Source of the DNA: Himantopus leucocephalus
Taxonomy: Eukaryota; Chordata; Aves; Charadriiformes; Recurvirostridae
Reading direction: 5' to 3'
Length of the DNA: 64,000 bases
NCBI GenBank assembly: GCA_003993805.1
Contig: RSEF01000001.1
Location: 189,668,587-189,732,586 of the forward strand
This document shows, one piece after another, positions 20,770-30,750 of the stretch; positions within the stretch are counted from its first letter, which is position 1; each line of letters begins with the position of its first letter. A program made the position numbers and the translations under genes. The notes under the pieces were generated by a model, which saw only the letters and a list, made by a program, of their open reading frames with translations, had not been told where the DNA came from and did no database searches.

Positions 20770-22945
20770 ACACTCAGGGCCCACTCAGACTCCCACCAAG
20801 CTTAGTTGTAACACTCCCACTAACTGTAATAGACATTGAAGCAGGTCCCCACTGTGAATCAACCAATTCTGTGAACTATCAAGCACACAAGCAAGCACAA
20901 TGTGAATAATGCAATAAAAAAAGGAAAAAAGAAAAAAAGCGCTACAGTGTCACAGAACGTACTTTGTTCATTTATTTTGACAAGGCTAGTTTAAATAATT
21001 TATGAAACTTCATAGTAACACTAATGAATTTAGCGTTCAAGTAATGAAGACTTGATAATGTGGGGTCTTCATTATAACATTCTGCCACTAAGCCTTTGAT
21101 TAAAAGATTAAAAGAATTTAAGCCTCCATTTCATTTATTTCTTTATTTTGATAAGTTCATTTTGTTTGCAGATTAGTACATTGAGAATTTCCTATTGTAA
21201 CTTATTGCCCCTGGCTCCGTAACATGAGACACCACAAGACTACATCAAATACATCATTTTACATGCCTACAATAAATGTTCTTGCTACACAACTGGAGTT
21301 TGGAAGGTAGAATTAGATGTCTAAATTTCTTTAAAAAGTCATATTTTCAACTGTTTCCAAGTGAATTAGCTGTGTCTCTTCTCTCTCTCCTTCTGGTCCC
21401 CAAACCCTGCATCACCACATACACAGTGACATAGAAAGGGGTAGATAAGGCAACACTGTTAGCTAAATCAATAACCTGGTGCATGAGATGTTTACCTGGA
21501 CCATGAGTGTAGAGGGCTTCAGTCTGTTATGGTTAAATAGACTGAAACCATTTCCTCAATAAACGCTAGGCCACACAGGAGTTACTGCATGAAAGACAGA
21601 AAGTGTGACAATGTATTGCCTAATTTTGTCTGTCAGAATATAAGCAATGATCTTCTCTCTATATATTATTATTTTTTAAAAAAAAGATTTAAAAACTCAC
21701 ATTCCAAACAGTTAAGAAATAGGCTTCTAAACTTTATTACTTTCAAAGTAATTAATTGTTTCTGTAACCAATCTTCTTGGAAATCTGTTCTCTAAAAACG
21801 GATTAAAAAGTTAGCAGACATTTGGTCCTATTTAAATCAGGGGAACTCTTCTCTGGGTTTGGATGACAACCCAAATGCATTTGCATTAAACAGTCAGTAC
21901 TTCCATGGGAGCTAATGTGTTAACTGGGAAAGCATCTGCTCACAAGCACATCTGTAATGATGACTGTAAGCTTCTAATAAGTGAAAGAACTGTAAAAGTA
22001 AATGATCCATACATGTTCTTGAAGGAACCCTGCTGTCATTAAGATCGGCCTCTGCATGGATACATCAATAGTATAGTTACAAATTCTGTTGCAGATCACT
22101 TCATCTTCTAGGTTATGTGATAGAGAAAGACAGAACTTATCCCAGAGTGCAGGATAAAATGATTTCACAGAGGAAGCCACCATCCATCTAGATTTCTAAA
22201 AGGAAAAAAAAAAAAAGGAAAAAACTCCCCATAGTTTTGCAATTCACTGTTTTAATAGCTCTGATTATGTTCATACAGAGATGATATTAACAAGCTATTT
22301 CTGTACATAATCATAAGATTCTAGCTTAGTCTTACTAAACAGTAGTCACTGTACACGACTGGTGTATTTTGGTTGATTTTCAATGGGAAAAAATATTTTG
22401 ACAAATCTAGGGTTTTTTCATTACTGAATGGGACTCAAAAGTGCTATAGGAAAAAATACTACTTGGACAATTTATTTTTAATCCTGGAAACCTTTTATCT
22501 TAGGAATTCTCATAAATTTTGTAATTTTACAATTTGTGGAAGATTTTTATTTCTCTTGGAATTTTTTCCTACATGGATTTTTCTTATTTACCTGTTGTAT
22601 CTGTAGTATATTGCTATCGCAATATATACAGTGGTTAAAACGTTGCTTTTATTTTTTAAAAATTAGAAATCTGCCTGTCACTAAATTTTTATGCCTTTTG
22701 TTTCTGTTTTTGTTTTAATGGAATGGTTTGCATTTATGATATTTATGAAAGTTTAAACAGCTGCTGTTAAATGTGTCAATATCTTATTATGGCCATAAAC
22801 TGCCATAGGCAGGCAAAATCATGACAAACTGCTATAAAATGCAGATAGACACATACATTGGCAAAATAAAGGCTTTGTCAGCTTCATATGGGGCATCTAA
22901 TTGTAAGTACTCTCAAACATGCTACAGCACGCTGTACCATAAAGC
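20770..22945. other. No gene recognised
   Basis: AT-rich. Diverged ancient-repeat-like sequence occurs at the left edge only. Short frames (for example 22373-22606) are Phe/Leu/Lys-rich and typical of AT-rich noncoding DNA. Confidence 0.6.
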
Positions 22946-22949
22946 AAGT

Positions 22950-23035
22950 TCCGATTCTGCATCTGGTAAAAGAATTAGCAGGCAAATGCTGATGTGAGCA
23001 TTCTCCTTGAATTCAATAGTACTACAGTACTCATT
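22950..23035. repeat. Possible ancient amniote repeat
   Basis: CCGATTCTGCATCTGG...CTCCTTGAATTCAATAGTACTACAGTACTCA resembles old amniote repeats with a TTGACTTCAATGGGACTAC centre. Divergence is high, so the call is tentative. Confidence 0.35.
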
Positions 23036-23039
23036 TTGG

Positions 23040-23120
23040 ATGGGATTCAAGTCACTTAACTGCAACCATCGAAAAGTTAAACTTCTAGTCTAAGTAAGTT
23101 ATCTAAGCTCCCACAAATGG
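23040..23120. repeat. Unnamed dispersed repeat, copy 1
   Basis: CACTTAACTGCAACCATCGAAAAGTTAAAC...CTAAGCTCCC aligns with 25765-25850 in the same orientation over about 60-70 bp: AACTGCAACCAT, AAAGTT, AGT.AG and CTA.GCT.CC in the same order and near-equal spacing. I recognise the pattern as a repeat seen in bird genomes but cannot name its class. Confidence 0.5.
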
Positions 23121-25760
23121 TAGTCAAGAGTTGAGCACAGACATATGGGTATTCATCACACCCTGAAATAGTTGTTTACAATAGGTCAGCTGAATACTCT
23201 ACTGGGGATATTTTTAGTCTCCATTGACTGTTGAGGAAGCCTTCACAAAACCACTTGCATGCACTGTCCGCATTCAACACTGGCAGTTGTTAGGTCTCAG
23301 GACTTCTATCTACTGATAACAATACTACTGAAATAGACATTTTTCTGAGAGGGCCTGAGGTGTCAACTTTGTTATTTATCCCGGATCTCCCGAGAGAGAG
23401 AAGATATATCATGCACAATCCCTTTTGACTTCTACTAATATCTTCATTGATCTTGCTAATTTTACATCTTCAGTCATTACATCAATGAAACTAACCAACA
23501 AAATAGAATAGAGTTAGAAAATCGGATCTGAAATACCATGTATCTTTCTCTAGTTGTGTAAGTGAGAGAGGAGATGCACATACCCCCATCTTCAGGAAGG
23601 AGCATTCCCTGTGACTGTAAGACATCAAGATGACAATTATGCTTTGTGTTGTATATAGGTATACATTGGGAACCACCGGCCTGTCTTGAGAGCTGCAGTG
23701 TAGAGACAATAACTCCAAAATATAAAAATAAATGTTCATGTTGCATTTTGCAACACAACAACTGGACTAGGAACTGTTCTGCTTTGAAAATTACTGAGAT
23801 TTCAAAAATTTCTGAATGATTTTGAAGAAAGAAGAGAGCGGCTGTCCTATGAAATCAAATTGCAAAACCACAAATTGCTGCAATCACTGCAGAACACTTG
23901 CTCTAAACAGGGATCTTAAACATTTGTTTCCCCTTTTGTGAATGAGTGCCTTAACCATGCTGATGTCTCTTTCACTTGCTCTGAGTTTAGCCAGGCTCCT
24001 GTCCTGAAGCTCCTAACTAATTTCTGGTGACTGGGAATGCACGTAGCATCCCCTCAGCTTTCTGCTTTCAGTGCCTCATATGCCGTAACAGACTTGTTGT
24101 CAGGCAGGTAGGGACACTGGAAAAGGCATCTCAGCCTCCTGTCTACCATCACTGGTTATTGTAGCAAATGTATGTAGAAGTGCTGAGAGATTTCCATGTG
24201 TGAAGCTTCTGGTTCATTTTAAAACGTGTAGTTCTGAGAGATGTTTAACACTGACAAGTTCTATGAAGTAAGGTGCTGCATGCAGGTGGACTTGCCTATT
24301 TATTTACTAAAATACCTTTCCTCCTATGTCACACACAAATAATAAGGGACAAGCCTGGCAAAGCTGGCCTTATAGATTTAAATAAACAGTGACCAAGTAG
24401 TTGTTGCTTGTCTATTCACTGCTGAAAGGAAGCATGCCTCCTGAGAAGCAAACCTAATCTCAATTCCAGCTCTATTTTTTAGCTTGAAAATAGGCCCATT
24501 TACTACCTTCCAAGGACCATGAGATAAGCATTAACCCAGGAGCACAGTATTTTTAATACAGTTAATTTTTACGTCTGGATCTGAAGGCACTGTAAATGTT
24601 TAGGTTTGGGCTAATGCGGAATATCTGAGTACAGCCAATGTCTTCTAATCCTCACTAACCTTTCTCACTTTACTGGAAATCTACTTGCATCAAACTAATA
24701 ATTTTAGGAGGGAAATTCCATCGGTGTGAAAATGACAAACAAGCTATGAGCCTGTACAGTAGAAAATAATATATATCTTTATTTGAGAATTTAAAAAAAA
24801 ACCAACTTTTAAAATTCAATCAATTACTTTTCTTTTATTTTAACATATAAAACATTTTTTTTCCTCTCTAGAAAGAACTTCATTTGAGGTCACTTCATTT
24901 AATGGTCTGTTGCCTTTTTTCAACTTTTAAAAAACATTTTTCCTAAAGGCTGACATTTAAATCTCTAAAACTAAAATCACAATAGGTTTTTTCATATCCA
25001 CATAACATGTTATCTCAGAAGAGGTTCTGCTGTAATACAATGCAATATGCATTTATTAAGAGGACATTATGATCAATTATTTTGTGAAAAGATGATGAAC
25101 CCTCTCCTACAATCACATTTTTTATACATCACTAAAAGGAATAGACAAAAACAATCTTCCTTTAAGACTCAAAATGATTATATGAAGTTTATTACAGAGA
25201 TACTTTTAAAATGATTTTAGGGTAACCTTTGTGTTCCTTCCTTATCACTAGATGACAGAAGCAAGAACTTCATATATCAGAAAACAGTGTGAGGAACATG
25301 TGCATAAGGGAAGACGAAGACATTTTGATCTGACCAGACAGAAACCCTCCCAAAACCCAATCAAGAGTAAGATAATGGAAAATGGGGCCACTGCAGCCAG
25401 TGTCATTAGCCCTTAACAAAACCAGTACAAAATTCAGTGCAAACAAACACTAAGGTGACATCATCTCCTTTTCCTCTCCTAACTAGAAGGAACAAGAAGG
25501 ATTATGCAGCTGTGAATTCCCCTCCACGTATCCCAGGAAAGATGCAGGACATGTGTGGGAAGGGGTAGGAAACAGGGGAGAGGAAGAAAATAACAGAGCA
25601 GAAATAGCGGAGTAATGACAAAAAAGCATTCATCTTGTTAGTTTTGACTTTTAACAGCCTACTGGAAAATGCTTTTGTCTGCTTATTTGTTATTCCCCTT
25701 CTCCAGAAGCTTCCTTTCCTCAGATGGTTTCTGAGGCGAGGTAGGACCCTGCAGAATCAT
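23121..25760. other. No gene recognised
   Basis: AT-rich DNA with no supported exon, RNA gene or young repeat. Two overlapping minus-strand frames of 94 and 82 codons (23477-23761) have no recognisable domain. Confidence 0.6.
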
Positions 25761-25764
25761 CTTC

Positions 25765-25860
25765 TGTGGTGAGAGTCACCTCCCCTAACTGCAACCATTT
25801 GAAAGTTCAGTCTTTCATTTCAGTTAGCCACCTAGGCTTCCTTGATACATACCTCCTATG
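25765..25860. repeat. Unnamed dispersed repeat, copy 2
   Basis: Second copy of the pattern at 23040-23120: CTAACTGCAACCATTTGAAAGTTCAG...TTAGCCACCTAGGCTTCC. Same strand, 2.7 kb downstream. Confidence 0.5.
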
Positions 25861-27955
25861 GCAGTTCATCTTCTTCCAAGACAACTGACTAAAGTAACTC
25901 AACTTATTTACTCTGTACTGGTGCCTGTTAGTGGGACCCTAACTGAAAGCCGGCTGTGAGAGGGAAATGGGAGAGGAGAATGATCCCGCCCATGCTGCCA
26001 AGGAGGAGATTGGTGGGGCACCGGGACAGAGAAAGGCACAAATGGCCCTGGAAATCTCTGTGGTCTCAGACCAAGGTATGTCCAATCTGAGTATGACAAA
26101 TTCCAGGCAAATGAAGGAACTTTACAGATATTTCACCTACATGCTCCTGTTGGGAGCAGCACTGCGGGACAAAATGATCTGGTCTGTATTTACCACATCA
26201 CATCAGTTCATGAACCATACAGGGAACATACTCAGGACTGAGTTTCAGGTTTTTGCTGGTCATTTTGGAACAGGGCCCTTGTACACTATACATTAAGGGG
26301 AAGAAAACAGTTCAGGGAGATGTCTCTCAGCTGAGACAGCCTTGTTTTCCTGAGGGTCTAAGATGTGCAAACTGAGAATGGGAGACATGGGGGACATAAT
26401 GCTTTTCTATTTCACTTGAAACAAACCAAAAAAATTTCTCTGGCACAGATATACATATGCTGAAAACTCACCATAGACCTTATTGCTGTGAAAAATATAT
26501 TTTTGCTTTAGAGGCTGCCCTCATTTTTGGTGATATCCCTTCATTTGCCCTCCAGGCTACAGTGGAAAGTGTTTTTGATGTAATAATATATTGTTAAACA
26601 CAAAAAAATGCAAGCAAATTCATTTTTGGATGCATATATTTATGAAGCAAGTACAGGATGTTTAGCATCTTCCCCTTTGGCTTTATTTATAAGGCATTCA
26701 TTCTCTCTCTGCAGGTGAATGAAAACCAAGAGGCTCACACAACCTGTTTACAAATATGTCCTGTTTTTATCTATGATTGTTTCACAGCGCTGCTGTGCTT
26801 CTCTGATGTGCTGGGCTTCAGTCACAGCCCTGATATAAGCAACATGTTACATTCCCAACCAAAGAAAATGTAATTTAAGCCAGCTTGTCAACAGTAGGGC
26901 CCAGCAGGCAGGCAAGGCAAGGAATCCAAAAGAGGGTCAGACTTCCTGGTATTTCTCTGCTAGCAGAGAAGATTAGAAGATAACGCTTCTCATTTGGAAG
27001 CAATGAATTAAATCTGATAAGTGCAATGCATCCTCAAAAGTTTATGGTGAGAGGGAGGTATTCGCTCAACATAAAACTAGTGCCAGTAATGAAAGCTGTG
27101 TGGAAGTGATGTGCTTCATAGCACAGTACTCATGGTGCTGCTCCACAACCTGAAAGTCAGCCTTAGGCTTTTTGTATAAAAGTGTTTTTAAATTCTTACA
27201 GAAGTAATCCTGTAAAGCTTGCTCTTGCTTCCTCTGTCACCTGCCTCTTCTCCCTATCTACTTGTTTCATTCACTGGATGGGGTGATGTTGCTTGTTTTT
27301 CTGCTTCTTGCTGAGACCAAATTATCAATCTACCTGCCACCCACTTGATAAAAAAGACAACGAACACCAGACAGAAGCCACCACATACCAGTTCATTATT
27401 GCCTCCAGAAATAGAAATAATCTAGCTTTTTTTCTCTCAGAAATAATTTGCCTTGTCAACATAACAAACAGTAATTAGAGTTTCCTAAACTTTAGCAGGA
27501 GCATTAATTTCATGTTCTGGAAATCTACAGTTACAGGCTTCATGAAAAAAAACCTTCATGAGGTGGTTCAGTTGCTTCTCAAGTACTGGGAACTGCTTAT
27601 TGAAGGAAAAGTTACCTGAGGTCTGCTTTTACCGTGACCCTGTGTGAGTGTCTGAAATCTTCAAATCATCATTCACTTTGTGTCTTAATGCTGTGTTACC
27701 GTAACAGGTGTAACAGAGTGTACATAGTCTCTGTTGAATCAGAAGGACAATAAATACATTTTGCATTCTGAGACAATGACATTATAAGCAGGAAAAATAA
27801 GTCTGGCTCATACAGTTTTCTTTTCACTCCTTATAACTTTGTTTAATTTTAACAGTTTAACCTGAATTATTTCACTCTGGGGTTTTACCAAAGACTAAAT
27901 ATTATTAGAGATTTTTTTTTTTCTTTTTCCTAATATAAAGAAACAAAAGTCACAC
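25861..27955. other. No gene recognised
   Basis: Mixed composition. A 109-codon frame at 25967-26296 and a 71-codon frame at 26658-26873 show no domain. The latter follows a CTCTCTCTGCAG acceptor-like site at 26703-26714, but nothing else supports an exon. Confidence 0.55.
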
Positions 27956-27959
27956 AAAT

Positions 27960-28289
27960 GGGGTGGAGCTTTTTGAAAATCTTTTCTTAAGGATGTTACT
28001 GGGCCATCCAGATGTGACAGACTTCTGGATTCCTCCTCTCTGGGTGCCGATGCTCAGCTGGGTGCACTCTGGGACCCTGGGGGTGTCTCCATCCCACTCT
28101 CACATAGGTGGCTGCTGCTGTTCCTGTTTTCAGATTCAGCCAGCTCCAAAGCTAAGGGTGTACCCCAGAGACACACACAGACACAGGCACCCCACACACA
28201 GAGAGCACTATGGCCAGGTACATAGGCTGCCACTGACAAGCACTGCCCTTAACAACATCTGTGTATAGCACTACCAAAACTCACATCAA
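27960..28289. repeat. Unclassified GC-richer block beside LINE ORF1
   Basis: Directly adjacent to the recognisable ORF1 on its downstream side (minus strand). It contains CA-rich ACACACACAGACACAGGCACCCC (28170-28195) and GGGTGCACTCTGGGACCCTGGGGGTG. Composition differs from the AT-rich flanks, suggesting it belongs to the same inserted element or to another repeat. I cannot match it to the ORF1 protein. Confidence 0.35.
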
Positions 28290-28383
28290 TACCCCTCCAC
28301 AACATCCCAGATCCTGGCCCCCATCAGGCAGCAGCCTCTCGAGATGGCTGAAGTTGACAGATGGGTGCCTCTGTCCACTGTAG

Positions 28384-28395
28384 CAGGGAGTGACC
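28384..28395 (-). other. GDSL-like block I motif (GHSL) of the dead ORF1
   Basis: Minus-strand codons GGT CAC TCC CTG encode GHSL within VIVVGHSLL. The family consensus is GDSL, so the oxyanion-loop Asp is replaced while the nucleophile Ser remains. Confidence 0.65.
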
Positions 28396-28701
28396 CACTA
28401 CAATGACTTGCCATTTCTTCCTGGTAGGCTTGCATGGTTTAGGGTTAAGTGAACCAGGTTCTTTTCTTGTAGGTACATCTGGCTCCTTTTCAACTTTGAG
28501 GGTGGTGAACCTGTTTCACAGCTGTAAGCCCTCAGGTGGGGGCCTTACTCTTGGTGCCAGAAGTCACCCCCATTCACCCTTCTCCTTCTCCAGAGGTTTG
28601 CTTACCTTGATAGTGGGTACGGCCTGCATCTCTATTGCAGATGAGGACTTAGGCTTTTCAAGCTGTTGAGTCTCAGAGAAGATCCTGCCTATCTCCTTTT
28701 C

Positions 28702-28706
28702 ATGTT
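28702..28706. repeat. Target-site duplication, left copy (ATGTT)
   Basis: Differs by one base from ATCTT at 29467-29471. Removing the LTR and one copy restores ORF1 reading frame across the site (SEED then EKEI), which independently confirms the junction. Confidence 0.75.
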
Positions 28707-29466
28707 TGTCATGGTTTGGGCTGGACTGGCCACTAAAATGAATGACAGATGCTCTCTAACTTCCCTCCCAAGTGAGAGAAGAATGAGAGAGAGAGAGACT
28801 TGTGAGTTGAAAAGAAACTAAGCTACTTTAGTGAAATATTAATAATCAGATTACAAAAAGAAAATATAATAGTATTAGTAAGAAAATAATGAAATACACA
28901 GAATATATACAACCTGTATCGCGGTTTCAGGATGACGATCACGTCACTGGCAGGCACAGGGAAAGTCCCAGACTGGACTCAGCGACAGATGGTAGCTGAA
29001 CTCAGGAACTGGATTCAAGAACTTGTCGGTCAGGATCAAAGGCAGATGAACAGACAGAGTCCTCCTCGGACACAGGCCACTGAGGAAAGAGACTGACCCT
29101 TTTGATCCCTCAGCTTTTATACTAAGCATGACGCAGATGGGATGGAATACCCCATTGGTCAGTTTTGGGTCACCTGTCCTGTCTGCTCCTCCCCACAGGT
29201 GCGACCCCTCTACGCTTTTCTGCTTCCACCCCTCCAACTTGGTGCTTAACAAAGTTATCTGGCCTTGGTTGTTATAGCAATAAGTATAAGCAGGAGCCTC
29301 TCTGCATACCATTCCTTAGTATTCTCTATAAACATCAGACCTTATCTGCTAGAAGTGGATACTGTCTGAAAAATAGTCTATTAATTTCAAAGAGTTAGAA
29401 GAGGCTTAACTGAAAAGTAAAATTACTGAAAAGAAAATTGGTTCTGTTTTGCTTCAAACCAGGACA
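28707..29466 (-). mobile_element. Complete solo LTR inserted in LINE ORF1 (ERVL-like)
   Basis: This 760-bp LTR is bounded by TGTCATGGTTTG and CAAACCAGGACA, which are inverted copies apart from one base. It is flanked by 5-bp duplications ATGTT/ATCTT. On the minus strand it shows CCAATGGGGTATTCC, then TATAAAAG at 29114-29121, then a long AT-rich stretch and a GA-rich U5 end. It sits in the same orientation as the ORF1 it disrupts. Its right-hand 40 bp match window positions 1-40. No retroviral internal region accompanies it, so it is a recombined solo LTR. The single mismatch between the duplications implies it is not very recent. Confidence 0.88.
29114..29123 (-). promoter_or_regulatory. TATA box of the 28.7-kb LTR
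   Basis: Minus-strand AGTATAAAAG lies about 345 bp from the LTR 5' end, preceded by GACCAATGGGG (a CCAAT-type site). This spacing is normal for an avian LTR U3/R boundary. Confidence 0.6.
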
Positions 29467-29471
29467 ATCTT
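29467..29471. repeat. Target-site duplication, right copy (ATCTT)
   Basis: Pairs with ATGTT at 28702-28706, four of five bases identical. Confidence 0.75.
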
Positions 29472-29740
29472 CTTCACTGCTGCACAGTCTGCCCACTTCT
29501 TTCCATAACTCCTCCACTTGGCAGCACAGCTCCTCCATGAGAGCACACCTCCTGCAGGGCAGAGGTGCTTCTCTCCTGGCTTCAGTGAGAGGCCCCAAGC
29601 ACTCCCTCCAGCCTGGGACTTGCATGGCTGCATCTGCCACCAGAAACTCAGTCTGCATTGAAGCCTCTGCCCTAGCAGGGATGGCTGTTCCAACATCTGC
29701 TGGAGAAATTGTTCTGTGGCATGCCACCACCGTGTCTGAG

Positions 29741-30750
29741 ACAGTGGCAAAATTTCAACTGAGGTCCCTTTCTTCACACCCTTCTGCACGATCTGCTGCC
29801 TCTGAGAGCTGTGCTCTGGGCCCAGCTCTTATTATAGGTCTCTCCTGAGCACTGGCTGAAGGCTTTTTGATCTTCCCTAATCAGGGGTCAACTGCAACAA
29901 AGGCTCTGGGCACCCTGGCTTATGGGCAGCTGATCATGTCTGATAGAAGTTACTAGTTTCCTTGGGCTCACACCCTTGTAGCTCCGCTTACCTCATCCTT
30001 GCCTGATAGCAGCAGGCACCCTCAAGTTTCTCAGAGGGTTCCCAGGTGTTTCCCAAGGATCTTGGAGCTTACTCCCAGAAGGTCCAGAAGCTCCCAAAGC
30101 AGAACCCAGAGACTGCTGCACAACTGCTGTATCCATTGGCTGCCTCTGTTAGCTGAGTTCTCGTGTGTACACCCACAATCACAGACTCCTCAAGTATTAG
30201 GATGGCCTCTAACTCTGCCTAATATCTGTCCCTGGACTCTAGGCCCCTTTCCCAGCCGCTGGCTCAGGCTCTGACTCTTTCCTGATGAAAGTCTCCTCCT
30301 ATCCACCAGCTAGTCCAGCTTAAAGTTTGCTAACAAATTGCACATAGACATACTGGGACTCAGGATTGTATTTATGGGGGAAAGATTAACATACCCAGGT
30401 CTTTCCAGCTGCTGGTGTTTAGACCTCTCTCACACACATGCCCTCTTGCCTCTCCAGTTCCTGACACATAGATCTATAAACCCTTTCAGTTCAGCCTTTT
30501 TCCAGCTGCTAGCATGTAGACCTTGCAGCATTCATACATAAGGGATAGGGAGTGATTATACACAGAAAAAATGGTTGATAAAAGGGTTTAATAGGAAGAT
30601 AGGCAACTAGTCCATTTATCCTCTTCCTCTCCATATTCCTGTGCTTGTTTCTTCCCGATCCACCCTGAGCCTTCCCTTTCCCCACTGTTGGCCTTTCCTC
30701 TGAACACCCTATAAAAAGTTTTACAAAATACCACAAGCCCACTTTAATAT
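29741..30750. repeat. Unclassified GC-richer repeat-like region
   Basis: Upstream (minus strand) of the ORF1 start. Composition is higher in C/T than the flanks (CTCTGGGCCCAGCTC, TCAGAGGGTTCCCAGG, CCCAAAGCAGAACCCAGAG). Parts may be the 5' region of the LINE, and the part from about 30300 contains a tandem array. No retroviral or LINE protein could be read confidently from any frame; the frame at 29999-30274 has no known domain. Confidence 0.35.
30401..30545. repeat. Three-unit ~48-bp degenerate tandem array
   Basis: Units start CTTTCCAGCTGCTGG (30401), CTCTCCAGTTCCTGA (30450) and TTTTCCAGCTGCTAG (30498). CCAG occurs at 30405, 30454 and 30502. Each continues with TAGACCT or TAGATCT. Periods are 49 and 48 bp; units 1 and 3 are more alike than either is to unit 2. 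Confidence 0.65.

Larger units (their letters stand above)
28290..29740 (-). pseudogene. Broken LINE ORF1 (CR1-type, coiled coil + GDSL-like esterase), split by an LTR
   Basis: Read on the minus strand, 29730-29467 encodes a Cys-containing coiled-coil start (CRRCALMEELCCQVEEL, KEVGRL) ending SEED. The 760-bp LTR (29466-28707) interrupts it, and the same frame resumes at 28701 with EKEIGRIFSETQQ. It then runs about 125 codons (NRFTTLKVEKEPD, KKWQVIVVGHSLLQWTEAPIC) with TGA stops at 28564-28566, 28516-28518 and 28324-28326. A one-base shift then gives CCLMGARIWDV. VVGHSLL is the SGNH/GDSL block I position (usual VGDSLL; here Asp is His, codon GTG on plus strand at 28390-28392, while the catalytic Ser is kept). 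Esterase-type ORF1 proteins are known from CR1-like LINEs, where ORF1 is an accessory RNP/lipid-acting protein. The remainder of the esterase domain and ORF2 are not present here. Family assignment is by recognition and is inferred. Confidence 0.68.
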
